64,000 bases of DNA from Butyrivibrio sp. CB08 (lineage in GTDB: Bacteria; Bacillota; Clostridia; Lachnospirales; Lachnospiraceae): the NCBI RefSeq assembly GCF_003625485.1, contig NZ_RAIR01000002.1, forward strand, positions 434,001 to 498,000. The letters run 5' to 3'. The notes beneath the pieces are model-generated. The model was not told where the DNA came from, did no database searches, and was given only the letters and a program-made list of their open reading frames with translations. A program made the position numbers and the translations under genes. Below are positions 50,886-60,640 of the stretch, piece by piece (the stretch's first letter is position 1; every line of letters begins with the position of its first letter).

Positions 50886-51833
50886 TTAAAACTCGAACCG
50901 CATCCCGTCAGAGCCCTCCGTTGCTGCGTTTGAGCTCCCATCCATGAGAACGGCAGTAACTTCAGTTGCCCCCAGCTCTGATGCATAGCGAACAGCACTA
51001 TCCATATCCGCCTCGGAAAAGAGACTTTCTCCGGGGCGGTATTTTATTAATCCCTTTAAAGTTTCAAGGCCTGCAGCATCTGCTGTGGCTGCGGCGATCA
51101 GTCTTTTCAAAATGGCAAGGCCATTCTCTGTCACAAATTTCTCATAGGCCTCTTGGTATCCCGCAAGGAGCTCCACCGGATAAAGCAGCCTTCCTATGGC
51201 GATGTCCTGTGGAATCTCGCCGCTGTCTATCTTGGCCTTTTCGAAGAGCTTGTCGTACTCGCGATAGTTGATGGAGCGCCTGTCCACGCACTCCCTGTAG
51301 AACATGCCAGATCCCGCGATGGAAAACTGAATGGTGCGGGCCATGGTGTTTTCATTGAAATCGTAGACGTACTCAGGGAAAGTAAGACAGCTTGTGATAT
51401 AGGTTTCGGTCGCCGTAAGCTCTTTTCCCTCCCGCACTCTTATGGTGAACTTAAGAGTCTTGTCGTTATCAGCGAGGAAATTTCTTATAACCTCAAACCA
51501 CCCGCGGTTTATGGTGATATCAATATCGCTTATGCTGTCGCACTGTCTGCAGACACCGTCGTAGTAGTCATCGATGCTGTCAAAGAGAGATATCTTCCTA
51601 AGGTTCCTGCAGTTGTGAAAAGCAAAGCCGTAAAGGGTCGTTATGCTCTCAGGAAGGGTTACGCTCCGAAGGTCCTGCCTTCCAGAAAAAGAGTGATTAC
51701 CGACAGCTTCTACCGGAAGTCCATCAATCTCTGCTGGCACCACCAGGTCTGATACGCTTCCCTCGTAGCCTGTGATCTCTATGAATTTGTGCTTATCTTT
51801 TTTATGTTCGCGAATTTCGTATGTAAAAGGCAT
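50886..51833 (-). CDS. BspA-type leucine-rich repeat protein
   Basis: A 315-residue protein without signal peptide. Residues about 15-110 form LRR_5 (BspA-like) repeats (VVPAEIDGLPVEAVGNHSF, LRSVTLPESITTLYGFAFHNC, LRKISLFDSIDDYY). The C-terminal two thirds is helical with ankyrin-like spacing (YASELGATEVTAVLMDG), possibly an interaction module. Intracellular location is unusual for BspA-type repeats, which are commonly on surface proteins. RBS GGAGTAG. Divergent from the DUF362 gene. Confidence 0.8.
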   Translation of the reverse strand: MPFTYEIREHKKDKHKFIEITGYEGSVSDLVVPAEIDGLPVEAVGNHSFSGRQDLRSVTLPESITTLYGFAFHNCRNLRKISLFDSIDDYYDGVCRQCDSISDIDITINRGWFEVIRNFLADNDKTLKFTIRVREGKELTATETYITSCLTFPEYVYDFNENTMARTIQFSIAGSGMFYRECVDRRSINYREYDKLFEKAKIDSGEIPQDIAIGRLLYPVELLAGYQEAYEKFVTENGLAILKRLIAAATADAAGLETLKGLIKYRPGESLFSEADMDSAVRYASELGATEVTAVLMDGSSNAATEGSDGMRFEF

Positions 51834-51957
51834 TACTACTCCATTTGGACGTTTTTCTTTTTATCTTATAGCCGGTTGCGGCTCTTTACAACCTTCAATA
51901 TAATAGAGGACATAATCAAACTGTATCCCCATGATACCAGGAAGGACACCATGCCCC

Positions 51958-53157
51958 ATGAGTGAGTTTGACGCAGTAGCACTGGTTAAGTGCGAGACTT
52001 ATGAATATGAAGAGGTAAAAAGAGCTTTAGGCGAGAGTCTGGATCTAATAGATGCCCTAAGCTTTGTAGAGCCCGGAATGAAGATCGGTATAAAGGCCAA
52101 CCTTGTTACCGGAGCTTCAGCAGACAAGGCTATCACCACAAATCCGGTGCTCCTAAGAAGGCTCTGCGAGCTTCTTGTAGAAAGAGGCGCCACAGTTGTT
52201 ATAGGAGACAGCCCAGGAGGACTGTTCACCCCGTCCTTTGTCCAGAACATTTACAAAGCCTGCGGACTTAATGAGCTTGAGGATATCAAAGGCGTTACCT
52301 TAAATCAGAACTTCTCTGTTAAGGACGGTACGTTCCCAGAGGCACTATCCATCAAGAGCTTCATATATACAGGGTGGCTACGGGACGTAGACGTCATCAT
52401 CAATTTCTCCAAGCTTAAGACCCACGCCATGATGGGCATGAGCTGCGCAGTCAAGAACATGTTTGGCTGCATCCCCGGAGCCACCAAGCCAGAGTACCAT
52501 ATGAGATTCCCTGAGGAGAAGGCCTTCGCCAACGTGATGGTGGATCTCAACGAATACTTTAAGCCTGTTCTCTACGTGGTTGACGCCATAGACGGCATGG
52601 AGGGCAACGGCCCGACAGCCGGGGAAAAGAGACATATCGGCGCTGTACTTGCTTCCAAAAAGCCCTACGCTCTGGACATGGTCTGCGCTCATATGATTGG
52701 AATGGGAATTAATGATGTTCAGACACTGCTTATGGCAAGCGAAAGAGGCCTTGGTCCCAAGGACATAAGTGAAGTCAGAATCCTTGGTGGATACAGCCTT
52801 GGGGACGCAGTTGTCCCTGATTTTAAAAGAGCTACCATTCATCAGAGCATTACCTTTGAAGGTGGAACGGTGTTTAACAGGATCAAATCTGTGGCTGTTA
52901 AGCTGGCCTACTCCACCAAACCTCAGGTCAAAAAGGATGAGTGCATAGGCTGCAGGAAGTGCCATGAAACCTGCCCGGCAAAGGCCATCACTATGGTCAG
53001 GGCAAATGGAGCTTCACCTAAAGGAACCGGCTCTATCCCATCAATCGACCGCAGCAAGTGTATCAAGTGTTTCTGCTGCCAGGAATTCTGCCCGGTTGGA
53101 GCCATGAAGGTTCACTACAACCCGATCGGAAAACTCCTCAACAATATGCACGGCTGA
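51958..53157 (+). CDS. DUF362 protein with two C-terminal [4Fe-4S] clusters
   Basis: A 399-residue protein. Residues 5-290 match DUF362 (IGIKANLVTGASADKAITTNP, KLKTHAMMGMSCAVKNMFG) and the C-terminus holds two ferredoxin motifs (CIGCRKCHETCP and CIKCFCCQEFCP). Proteins of this family are widespread in anaerobes; their reaction is not established, though a redox role is implied. The frame extends nine codons upstream to another ATG; the chosen ATG fits family N-termini (AVALVKC). Ribosome site AGGAAGG is 12 nt away, so the start is uncertain. Confidence 0.88.
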   Translation: MSEFDAVALVKCETYEYEEVKRALGESLDLIDALSFVEPGMKIGIKANLVTGASADKAITTNPVLLRRLCELLVERGATVVIGDSPGGLFTPSFVQNIYKACGLNELEDIKGVTLNQNFSVKDGTFPEALSIKSFIYTGWLRDVDVIINFSKLKTHAMMGMSCAVKNMFGCIPGATKPEYHMRFPEEKAFANVMVDLNEYFKPVLYVVDAIDGMEGNGPTAGEKRHIGAVLASKKPYALDMVCAHMIGMGINDVQTLLMASERGLGPKDISEVRILGGYSLGDAVVPDFKRATIHQSITFEGGTVFNRIKSVAVKLAYSTKPQVKKDECIGCRKCHETCPAKAITMVRANGASPKGTGSIPSIDRSKCIKCFCCQEFCPVGAMKVHYNPIGKLLNNMHG

Positions 53158-53183
53158 TTTTAGCTCTTTTGCCAAAAACAAAA

Positions 53184-53222
53184 ATAAGCCCTGGGTGCAA
53201 CAACCTGCACTCAGGGCTATTA
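53184..53222. terminator. bidirectional terminator between convergent genes
   Basis: Stem AGCCCTGGGTGCA / TGCACTCAGGGCT (one mismatch) with A and T tracts on both sides; serves the DUF362 and acyl-CoA synthetase genes. Confidence 0.85.
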
Positions 53223-53231
53223 TTATGCTTG

Positions 53232-54866
53232 TTATGACTGGTTCTGATCTTCTACGATACTTGCTCCAGCATAGATCTCTCTAAGCTTTGGCTTATCGAT
53301 CTTGCCTGTAGCATTTCTGATAACGTCTGCAAAAATGATCTTACGAGGTCTCTTGTATCTTGGAAGATCCACACAGAACTCGTCTACCTCTTCCTCGGTA
53401 AGGGTCATGCCCTCTTTTACCTGGATGATAGCTGCTGCGATCTCACCAAGACGCTGATCACGAAGACCGATAACAGCTGCGTCGTGGATCTTGTTGTTCT
53501 TCATAAGGAAGCTCTCGATCTGAACAGGATACAGGTTCTCACCGCCGGAGATGATAACGTCCTTCTTACGGTCTACAAGGAAGATAAAGCCCTCCTCGTC
53601 CTGACGTGCCATGTCTCCTGTAAAGAGCCAGCCATCCTTAAGGATCTCAGCTGTTGCTTCTGGGTTCTTGTAGTACTCAACCATTACGCCAGGGCCCTTG
53701 ACGCAAAGCTCTCCGATATCGCCCTGCTTAACAATGTTGCCATCCTCGTCCACGATCTTGGTCTTCCAGCCATAGCCAGGAACACCGATAGCTCCGACCT
53801 TTCTGACGTTCTCCATTCCAAGGTGAACGCAGCCTGGGCCTGTGGACTCTGAAAGTCCGTAGTTGGTGTCGTACTTGTGATCCGGGAAGTACTCAAGCCA
53901 GTGACGAACCAGTGATGGTGGGATAGGCTGAGCACCGATGTGCATGAGTCTCCACTGCTTAAGGTGATAGTCTTCCATCTTAAGCTTGCCGCTGTCCAGC
54001 GCAGCCAGGATATCCTGTGCCCACGGAACAAGGAGCCATACGATGGTGCATCTCTCCTCGGATACAGCCCTGAATACTGCCTCAGGGGAATTGCCCTTAA
54101 GAAGTACTGCGCGGCTTCCGGTATAGAGAGATCCAAACCAGTGCATCTTGGCACCTGTGTGATAGAGAGGTGGGATGCAAAGGAAATTATCTGCGTGTGT
54201 AGTCTCATGGTGCATGGCTTCCATCTTGGCTGACTGCATAAGCGCTGTGTGGATATGCAAAATAGCCTTAGGGAAACCTGTAGTTCCTGATGAGAAATAA
54301 ATTGCTGCATCGTCCTTGTCTTCTACCAGGATCTTAGGTGCCTGGGATGAAGCATTGGATGCATATCTGTAATAGTCATCGGCGTAGGATGGGCACTGGT
54401 CGCCTACAAAGAGAAGAAGCATCTCTTTTTTAAGCTTCTGTGCAATGTCCTCGATTCGTCCGATAAACTCAGGTCCGTAGAACAAAACGTCTGAATCTGA
54501 AGCCTTCAGACAGTAGTCGATCTCCTCAGAATCAAAACGGAAATTAAGAGGAACTGCTACTGCTCCGGCCTTTAAGATACCAAAGTAAATTGGCAGCCAC
54601 TCAAGGCAGTTCATAAGAAGGATCGCACACTTCTGTCCCTTCTTGATTCCTCTCTCCATAAGCATATTGGCCACGCGGTTTGCCTTCTCATCAAACACGG
54701 ACCAGGTGATCTGTCTTCTGTAATAGCTTGTTGATGTTGGCTGGATGAGTTCGTACTCTTTCCAGGTAACTCTCTGTTCTTCCTTGATCTCAGGATTGAT
54801 CTCAACAAGTGCAACCTCTTCCCCATAGAGCTTGCTGTTTCTCTCAAGTAAATCTGTAATTGGCAT
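53232..54866 (-). CDS. acyl-CoA synthetase (AMP-forming)
   Basis: A 544-residue ANL-superfamily ligase that activates a carboxylic acid to an acyl-CoA through an acyl-AMP. Motifs are IYFSSGTTGFPKA (phosphate loop, near 190), YGLSESTG (near 343), WLFTGDMARQDEEGF (near 415) and DRKKDVIISGGENLYP (hinge). The C-terminal lysine of the adenylation step is in NATGKIDKPKL. Acid substrate unknown; a fatty or aryl acid is plausible. RBS GAGGGAG. A strong promoter with a palindromic operator is upstream. Confidence 0.9.
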   Translation of the reverse strand: MPITDLLERNSKLYGEEVALVEINPEIKEEQRVTWKEYELIQPTSTSYYRRQITWSVFDEKANRVANMLMERGIKKGQKCAILLMNCLEWLPIYFGILKAGAVAVPLNFRFDSEEIDYCLKASDSDVLFYGPEFIGRIEDIAQKLKKEMLLLFVGDQCPSYADDYYRYASNASSQAPKILVEDKDDAAIYFSSGTTGFPKAILHIHTALMQSAKMEAMHHETTHADNFLCIPPLYHTGAKMHWFGSLYTGSRAVLLKGNSPEAVFRAVSEERCTIVWLLVPWAQDILAALDSGKLKMEDYHLKQWRLMHIGAQPIPPSLVRHWLEYFPDHKYDTNYGLSESTGPGCVHLGMENVRKVGAIGVPGYGWKTKIVDEDGNIVKQGDIGELCVKGPGVMVEYYKNPEATAEILKDGWLFTGDMARQDEEGFIFLVDRKKDVIISGGENLYPVQIESFLMKNNKIHDAAVIGLRDQRLGEIAAAIIQVKEGMTLTEEEVDEFCVDLPRYKRPRKIIFADVIRNATGKIDKPKLREIYAGASIVEDQNQS

Positions 54867-54905
54867 TTCTTGTAACTCCCTCTAAAGAATTAAGGCTTAA
54901 AGTAT

Positions 54906-54963
54906 CACTAATGCACTTTAAAGCACTAAAGTAAAGTATACCTTCTTTTTAGAGAAAAATCAA
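54906..54963 (-). promoter_or_regulatory. strong promoter and palindromic operator of the acyl-CoA synthetase gene
   Basis: Minus strand TTGATT (54958-54963), 17-nt spacer, TATACT (54935-54940). Directly downstream, in the transcribed region, TGCTTTAAAGTGCA (54912-54925) is a near-palindrome flanked by direct TTAGTG repeats (54906-54911, 54924-54929). Confidence 0.55.
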
Positions 54964-54973
54964 CAGTTTACCT

Positions 54974-56143
54974 TTATTCAAAGTCTCCCAAAGGCACAAA
55001 CTGCACTTCCTTGTCTGTAGGGAAATTCATGATATTTGAAAGGCGGTCGTTGTAATCATCCTCAGTCATTTCCTCCCAGGTTTCTCCGCTGTCATAGGAT
55101 ACTGACCACTTATACTGTGCTCCATCTGTCTCATCAAGTTTAAGTGAATACTGCGGAAACAGCTCTGTGCTGTTTGGCATAAGCTCAAAGGTGTTGACTA
55201 CAGAAACACTGGCAAGCTCAGAGACATGCTCAGAAAGTACCGGTCCGTGGAGCATATAATAATCCCTCCAGTTTCCGGAAGTAACGTGGGTAGGCTTTCC
55301 ATCTACCACTCCAAAGATATCGTAGATCTGCCCGTTACCCATGTCCCCCATCACCATCTCATCAACGCCGTCCAGGTTAAAGTCATAATAAGCCACACCA
55401 ATGTTAAGAAGAGGGTCTTCCGGGTGTGAACCCATAGTCATGGCATAATAAACAGGGCTTAGCTCTTTTTCCTCAAGCTCATTAGAGTTCTCCGCATCCT
55501 TGACGGTGGTCACAATTTCTTTTACCAGGTCGCCGTAAATCTCCTCGCCCCTGCATCCGCCGCCATCAACATACTCTCCGCCTCCTACTGGCTCAAGAGT
55601 TGCCGCGATATCTCTGGCATTGTCATAAAGTGCCGAATATGTCGCAGGCGCATCAGCACTCTTGTTGAAATCCCACTGTACTTCTGAGGGAAAAGAGATA
55701 AGGACATGATGAACTTTGCCGCTCTCATCCGTTAGTTCGCCGATCTTTGTCCGCATTCCGCCGTACTCTCCGTAATCATCGGCAAGGCAGATTCCAAAAG
55801 CAAAGCCGGTATAGCCGTCTTCATAGCATGCTTTGTCGTATATGTTTATTTCGTTTTCATAGTTGTAAGCAAGATATGTTCCTTCCGTCCCTTCTGGCAT
55901 CTGGATTGAGAAGATGCCATTGGATACTCTTCCGGAAGCATCCGGTGTAAGCTCCTGTCCCATAAACTCTTCTTCGTCAAAAGAGCTGTCCTCAGCGGAT
56001 GCTTCTGTCGCATCATCCGCGCTGGCTTCTACGGTAGATTCAAATTCTACCTGCTCTGCTGGTTCCTGGGAAGTTGCACCAGTGCCGCAGCCTGTAAGCG
56101 CAAGGGTGCATCCTATAACAAATAACAATAACTTCTTTTTCAT
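54974..56143 (-). CDS. lipoprotein of unknown function with EF-hand-like motif
   Basis: A 389-residue lipoprotein (lipobox LTGC near residue 18) with an acidic Ser/Ala/Glu linker (about 25-60). Residues about 70-190 and 215-389 look like two globular regions. The second includes YYDFNLDGVDEMVMGD, the Dx[DN]xDG pattern of calcium-binding or FG-GAP-like loops seen in many Lachnospiraceae lipoproteins. No enzymatic motif. The ATG follows GAGGAGGA; upstream in-frame codons run through the promoter region (TATAAT on the minus strand near 56180). Confidence 0.7.
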   Translation of the reverse strand: MKKKLLLFVIGCTLALTGCGTGATSQEPAEQVEFESTVEASADDATEASAEDSSFDEEEFMGQELTPDASGRVSNGIFSIQMPEGTEGTYLAYNYENEINIYDKACYEDGYTGFAFGICLADDYGEYGGMRTKIGELTDESGKVHHVLISFPSEVQWDFNKSADAPATYSALYDNARDIAATLEPVGGGEYVDGGGCRGEEIYGDLVKEIVTTVKDAENSNELEEKELSPVYYAMTMGSHPEDPLLNIGVAYYDFNLDGVDEMVMGDMGNGQIYDIFGVVDGKPTHVTSGNWRDYYMLHGPVLSEHVSELASVSVVNTFELMPNSTELFPQYSLKLDETDGAQYKWSVSYDSGETWEEMTEDDYNDRLSNIMNFPTDKEVQFVPLGDFE

Positions 56144-56201
56144 AAACTTTTCCTCCTCAATATACAATCTGTATTTCATTATACTCTGATGTTGTACCAA
56201 G

Positions 56202-56759
56202 CTACCGGTACATCAATTCACTTTCGTGGTCTTTAAGCCATTTTCTGCGCTCCTTGTAGTCCGGGATTATCTTCTCTACTTCTGCCCAGAACCTTTTTGA
56301 GTGGTTCATCTCCTTTAGATGGCAAAGCTCATGGACTACCACGTAGTCGATAATCTCGTCCGGAGTGCGCATAAGAAGGCAGTTAAAGTTAAGATTGCCT
56401 TTTCCTGAGCAGCTGCCCCAGCGGCTCTTTTGCATCCTGATGGTTATGCGGCCGTAAGTCACTCCCATGATTCCGGCGTAGTAGCGAACTCTCTGGGGGA
56501 TGATGCGCTTGGCCCTTGTAACAAGAAGCTTTACCTCCTGGGGAGACAGTGGCTCTTTTCCCTCCTGACTGATCTCCTCCTGCCTCTCTTTCATCTTCCG
56601 AAGGCTCTTATCGATCCAGTCGGCCTTTTCCCCAACGAATCTATTGATCTCTCTAAGCGACACTCTCATAGGCGCTCTGACGATGACCTGGGCGTCTGCC
56701 GTAACCTCTATTGAAATGGTCTTCCGCCTGCTGCGGATAAGTTTTATCTCCTGTTTCAT
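56202..56759 (-). CDS. YgjP/SprT-like zinc metallopeptidase (DUF45)
   Basis: A 185-residue cytoplasmic protein of the M48-like YgjP family. HELCHLKEMNHSKRFW near residue 140 provides HExxH and the third histidine ligand, RWGSCSGKGNLNFN near 110 matches the conserved arginine-tryptophan strand, and the C-terminus is basic. Members are thought to be proteases; the target is unknown. The frame is open 15 codons upstream to a TTG, but this ATG fits the family N-terminus. A TATACT overlaps the region just upstream of the start. Confidence 0.88.
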   Translation of the reverse strand: MKQEIKLIRSRRKTISIEVTADAQVIVRAPMRVSLREINRFVGEKADWIDKSLRKMKERQEEISQEGKEPLSPQEVKLLVTRAKRIIPQRVRYYAGIMGVTYGRITIRMQKSRWGSCSGKGNLNFNCLLMRTPDEIIDYVVVHELCHLKEMNHSKRFWAEVEKIIPDYKERRKWLKDHESELMYR

Positions 56760-56936
56760 AGTGCTTTTCAGTATATCACAAACCACACAGCCAATTGTTC
56801 TCAAACTCCAATTTTTCCTTGCTTTTATTACCCATTTCTACTATTCTAGTATGTAGGTCACTTTATCGCTTTAAAGTTATGCACATATCACGTTGACCAA
56901 ACACATTTGCAATATTTCTATGTAGGAGGTTATGTA

Positions 56937-58697
56937 ATGAACGACAATGCTAACAAGCAGATCATGCTGGGCAATAAGGCTGTTGCCCGTGGTCTTTACG
57001 AGGCCGGCGTCTGCTTTATTTCAAGCTATCCCGGAACCCCAAGTACTGAGGTTACTGAGGAAGCTGCTAAATATGATGAGATCTACTGCGAATGGGCACC
57101 CAATGAGAAGGTTGCCATGGAGTCTGCCTTTGGCGCCAGCCTTGCAGGCCGCAGAAGTTTTTGCGCTCAGAAGCACGTTGGACTTAACGTAGCTGCTGAC
57201 CCGCTTTATACCATGTCCTACACCGGCGTCAATGCTGGTCTTGTCATCGTTGTGGCTGACGATGCGGGCATGCACTCATCTCAGAACGAGCAGGATTCAA
57301 GACATCACGCCATCGCTGCCAAGGTTCCTATGATCGAGCCTTCAGATTCAGCTGAGGCCCTTGAATACACCAAGCTTGCATATGAGATCTCTGAGAATTT
57401 TGATACTCCTGTCCTTCTTAAGATGTGCACAAGAGTAGCTCACTCCCAGTCACTGGTAACTGTTTCAGACCGCACAGTTCCAGATTTCCCTTATGAAAAA
57501 GACATTGCAAAGTACGTAATGATGCCTGGTAACGCTAAGAGACGCCACCCAATCGTTGAAGAGCGCACCAGAAAGCTCATCGAGTACGCTGAGAACTGCC
57601 CTCTTAACAGAGTTGAAATGGGCGGCACAGAGATCGGTATCATCACATCTTCTACTTCATATCAGTATGTAAAAGAGGTATTTGGCGACTCCGTTTCAGT
57701 TCTTAAGCTCGGTATGACCAATCCTCTTCCAGAGAACCTCATCAAGGACTTTGCCGCTAAGGTAGACAAGCTCTTTGTTGTAGAGGAGCTCGATCCTATC
57801 ATCGAGAATCACGTTAAGACACTTGGCCTTACTGTTACAGGAAAAGACCTTCTTCCAGTATGCGATGAGTTCTCCCAGAATCTCATTGCTGCTGCTTTTG
57901 GAAAAGAGATTTCAAGCACCTTCGCTTTAGAAGAGAACGTACCAAACAGGCCTCCTGTAATGTGCGCAGGCTGCCCTCACAGAGGACTGTTCTACACTCT
58001 TAAAAAGAACAACTGCACAGTACTTGGAGATATCGGATGCTATACCCTTGGTGCTGTTCCACCTCTTGGCGCCATCGAGATGACCCTTTGCATGGGCGCT
58101 TCAATCGGTGCTGTTCACGGCTTTAACAAGGTCAGAGGAAAAGAGTCTGAGGGCAAGACCGTAGCTGTTATCGGAGATTCAACATTCATGCACTCCGGAA
58201 TGACTGGTCTTGCTAACGTAGCATACAACCAGAGTAACTCAACCATCGTTATCGTTGACAACTCAATCACAGGTATGACCGGACATCAGCAGAACCCTAC
58301 AACAGGCTACAACATCAAGGGCGACCCTGCTGGCAAGATCGATCTTGAGGCCCTCTGCAGAGCTATGGGCTTTGAGAGAGTAAGAGTTGTTGATCCATAC
58401 AACCTCGAGGAATGCGACAAAGTGCTTAAGGAAGAGCTTGCAGCTGAGGCTCCTTCAGTTATCATCTCAAGACGTCCTTGTGCTCTTCTTAAGTATGTTA
58501 AGCACAACCCTCCACTTTCTGTAAACCGCGACAAGTGTGTAGGCTGCAAGTCCTGCATGAAGATCGGATGTCCTGCTATTTCCATGAAGGATGGCAAGGC
58601 AACCATCGACAACACTCTGTGCGTAGGCTGCAACGTATGCAGTCAGCTGTGCCCTGTTGGTGCTTTTGAAGGCATGGTTACAGGAAAGGAGGCATAA
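56937..58697 (+). CDS. iorA: indolepyruvate:ferredoxin oxidoreductase, alpha subunit
   Basis: A 586-residue thiamine-pyrophosphate enzyme subunit that oxidatively decarboxylates aryl-pyruvates (from Trp, Phe or Tyr) to aryl-acetyl-CoA and reduces ferredoxin. Pyrimidine-binding N-terminus (YPGTPSTEVTEEA, ENDEKVAMESAFGAS-type segment), central domain with CAGCPHRGLFY, TPP motif GDIGCYTLG and GDSTFMHSGMTG, and two [4Fe-4S] motifs at the C-terminus (CVGCKSCMKIGCP, CVGCNVCSQLCP). RBS AGGAGG at 8 nt. First gene of iorA-iorB-paaK-ACT. Confidence 0.96.
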   Translation: MNDNANKQIMLGNKAVARGLYEAGVCFISSYPGTPSTEVTEEAAKYDEIYCEWAPNEKVAMESAFGASLAGRRSFCAQKHVGLNVAADPLYTMSYTGVNAGLVIVVADDAGMHSSQNEQDSRHHAIAAKVPMIEPSDSAEALEYTKLAYEISENFDTPVLLKMCTRVAHSQSLVTVSDRTVPDFPYEKDIAKYVMMPGNAKRRHPIVEERTRKLIEYAENCPLNRVEMGGTEIGIITSSTSYQYVKEVFGDSVSVLKLGMTNPLPENLIKDFAAKVDKLFVVEELDPIIENHVKTLGLTVTGKDLLPVCDEFSQNLIAAAFGKEISSTFALEENVPNRPPVMCAGCPHRGLFYTLKKNNCTVLGDIGCYTLGAVPPLGAIEMTLCMGASIGAVHGFNKVRGKESEGKTVAVIGDSTFMHSGMTGLANVAYNQSNSTIVIVDNSITGMTGHQQNPTTGYNIKGDPAGKIDLEALCRAMGFERVRVVDPYNLEECDKVLKEELAAEAPSVIISRRPCALLKYVKHNPPLSVNRDKCVGCKSCMKIGCPAISMKDGKATIDNTLCVGCNVCSQLCPVGAFEGMVTGKEA

Positions 58698-58702
58698 GAC
58701 AA

Positions 58703-59275
58703 ATGGAGACTAAGAATATAATGATCGTGGGCGTTGGCGGACAGGGCTCACTTCTTGCAAGTAAACTCCTTGGACATCTCCTGATGAGCCAGGGCTATGA
58801 CGTTAAGGTTTCAGAGGTACACGGAATGAGCCAGAGAGGTGGTTCCGTTGTCACATACGTAAGATACGGCGACAAGGTCTTTTCCCCTGTTATCGACAAG
58901 GGACAGGCAGACTACATCGTATCCTTCGAGCTTTTAGAAGCTGCAAGGTGGCTTCCATTCCTTAAAAAGGATGGCCAGATCGTAACCAACACACAGCAGA
59001 TCGATCCGATGCCAGTTATCACAGGCGCTGCAGAATACCCAGCTGACCTTGTAGATAAACTTAAGGCAACAGGTGCTAAGGTTGACGCTCTTGACTGCCT
59101 CACTCTTGCAGAGCAGGCAGGCTCAGCTAAGGCTGTAAACATCGTGCTTCTTGGAAGACTCTCACACTACTTTGATCTTCCTGAGGATGCATGGATGAAA
59201 TCACTTGAGGCTAACGTACCAGAGAAATTCCTTGAAATGAACAAAAAAGCTTTCGAGCTTGGTAAGAATAATTAA
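58703..59275 (+). CDS. iorB: indolepyruvate:ferredoxin oxidoreductase, beta subunit
   Basis: A 190-residue gamma/beta-type subunit of the 2-oxoacid:ferredoxin oxidoreductases. N-terminus IMIVGVGGQGSLLASKLLG and SEVHGMSQRGGSVVTYVR are the family signatures. The ribosome site AAAGGAGG lies inside the end of iorA, giving tight coupling and equal synthesis of the two subunits. Confidence 0.95.
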   Translation: METKNIMIVGVGGQGSLLASKLLGHLLMSQGYDVKVSEVHGMSQRGGSVVTYVRYGDKVFSPVIDKGQADYIVSFELLEAARWLPFLKKDGQIVTNTQQIDPMPVITGAAEYPADLVDKLKATGAKVDALDCLTLAEQAGSAKAVNIVLLGRLSHYFDLPEDAWMKSLEANVPEKFLEMNKKAFELGKNN

Positions 59276-59310
59276 CGTTCCACCGCAAAGGACTATAAGG
59301 AGGAGAACAC

Positions 59311-60612
59311 ATGGAGAACTATTTCCAGCCTGAAATTGAATGTGCCCCACTGGAAAAGATAAGGGAGATTCAATCAGAGAAACTCGTTAAACAGGTTAAG
59401 CACGTATGGGACAACGTGCCACACTACCGCAAGAAGATGGAGGAAAAAGGGGTAACTCCAGATGACATCAAGTCTGTTGATGATCTTTACAAGCTTCCAT
59501 TCCTCTCTAAGGCAGACCTTAGGGAGACATATCCAGCAGGCCTTCTTGCTGTTCCCAAGGACCAGGTTGTAAGGATTCACTCCACTTCTGGTACAACAGG
59601 CAAAAGAGTTATCGCCTACTACACACAGCATGACATCGACCTTTGGGATGACTGCTGCGCAAGAGCTATCGTTGCTGCAGGCGGAACCAAGGAAGACGTA
59701 TGTCAGGTATCTTATGGTTTTGGTCTCTTTACTGGTGGTGCTGGTCTTAACGGTGGTTCCCACAAGGTTGGATGTATGACAGTTCCCATCAGCTCAGGTA
59801 ATACAGATCGTCAGATCATGTTCATTCAGGATCTTCAGGCTACTATCCTTTGCTGCACTCCAAGCTATGCTGCTTACCTTGGTGAGCGTATGCAGGAGCT
59901 TGGCTACGGCCCTGATGATATTCCTCTTAAGTCCGGAATCTTCGGCGCTGAGGCATGGAGCGAAGAGATGCGTCACTCCATCGAGCAGACCATGGGCATC
60001 AAGGCATTTGATATCTACGGTCTCACAGAGCTCTCAGGTCCTGGTGTTGCTTTTGAGTGTTCAGAGCAGCGCGGTATGCATGTAAATGAGGATCACTTCA
60101 TTGTAGAGATCATCGACCCTGAAACTGAGGAAGTACTTCCTGAAGGAAGCCAGGGCGAGCTTGTTTTCACAGCTGTTGATAAAGAAGCTTTCCCAATGAT
60201 CAGATACCGCACAAGAGATATCTGCAGAGTATCAAGAGAAAAGTGCTCCTGCGGAAGAACCTTCATCAGAATGGACAAGCCAATGGGAAGATCAGACGAC
60301 ATGCTCATCATCCGTGGTGTAAACGTATTCCCAAGCGAGATCGAGACAGTACTTCTCAACAACGGCTATGCAGCTAACTACCAGATCGTAGTTGACCGTG
60401 TAAACAATACAGATACTCTGGACGTTCAGGTTGAGATGACTCCTGAAATGTTCAATGATAACCTTGGTGAAGTAGAGGCAAGACAGAACAAGCTCTCTGC
60501 AGATCTTAAGTCAATGCTTGGCATCAAGGCTAAGGTATCTCTCCTTGCTCCTAAGTCCATCACAAGATCAGAGGGCAAGGCAGTTCGAGTTATCGATAAG
60601 CGTAAGATTTGA
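59311..60612 (+). CDS. paaK: phenylacetate-CoA ligase family protein
   Basis: A 433-residue AMP-forming ligase of the PaaK type. Phosphate-binding loop HSTSGTTGKRVIA near 91, YGLTELSGPGVAFEC near 235, YRTRDICRVS, and the C-terminal RGVNVFPSEIE segment match. In the Ior pathway such a ligase run in reverse can make ATP from aryl-acetyl-CoA, releasing the aryl-acetate, or activate imported aryl acids. RBS AAGGAGGAG. Cotranscribed with iorAB (35-bp gap). Confidence 0.94.
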   Translation: MENYFQPEIECAPLEKIREIQSEKLVKQVKHVWDNVPHYRKKMEEKGVTPDDIKSVDDLYKLPFLSKADLRETYPAGLLAVPKDQVVRIHSTSGTTGKRVIAYYTQHDIDLWDDCCARAIVAAGGTKEDVCQVSYGFGLFTGGAGLNGGSHKVGCMTVPISSGNTDRQIMFIQDLQATILCCTPSYAAYLGERMQELGYGPDDIPLKSGIFGAEAWSEEMRHSIEQTMGIKAFDIYGLTELSGPGVAFECSEQRGMHVNEDHFIVEIIDPETEEVLPEGSQGELVFTAVDKEAFPMIRYRTRDICRVSREKCSCGRTFIRMDKPMGRSDDMLIIRGVNVFPSEIETVLLNNGYAANYQIVVDRVNNTDTLDVQVEMTPEMFNDNLGEVEARQNKLSADLKSMLGIKAKVSLLAPKSITRSEGKAVRVIDKRKI

Positions 60613-60640
60613 TATAATATAATCAGATAGGAGGATGACC

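Noticed and set aside
56893-56921. Promoter TTGACC-17-TTCTAT for iorA
   Set aside because: The -10 would end three bases before the ribosome site, so transcription would start inside it; the real promoter is not identified.
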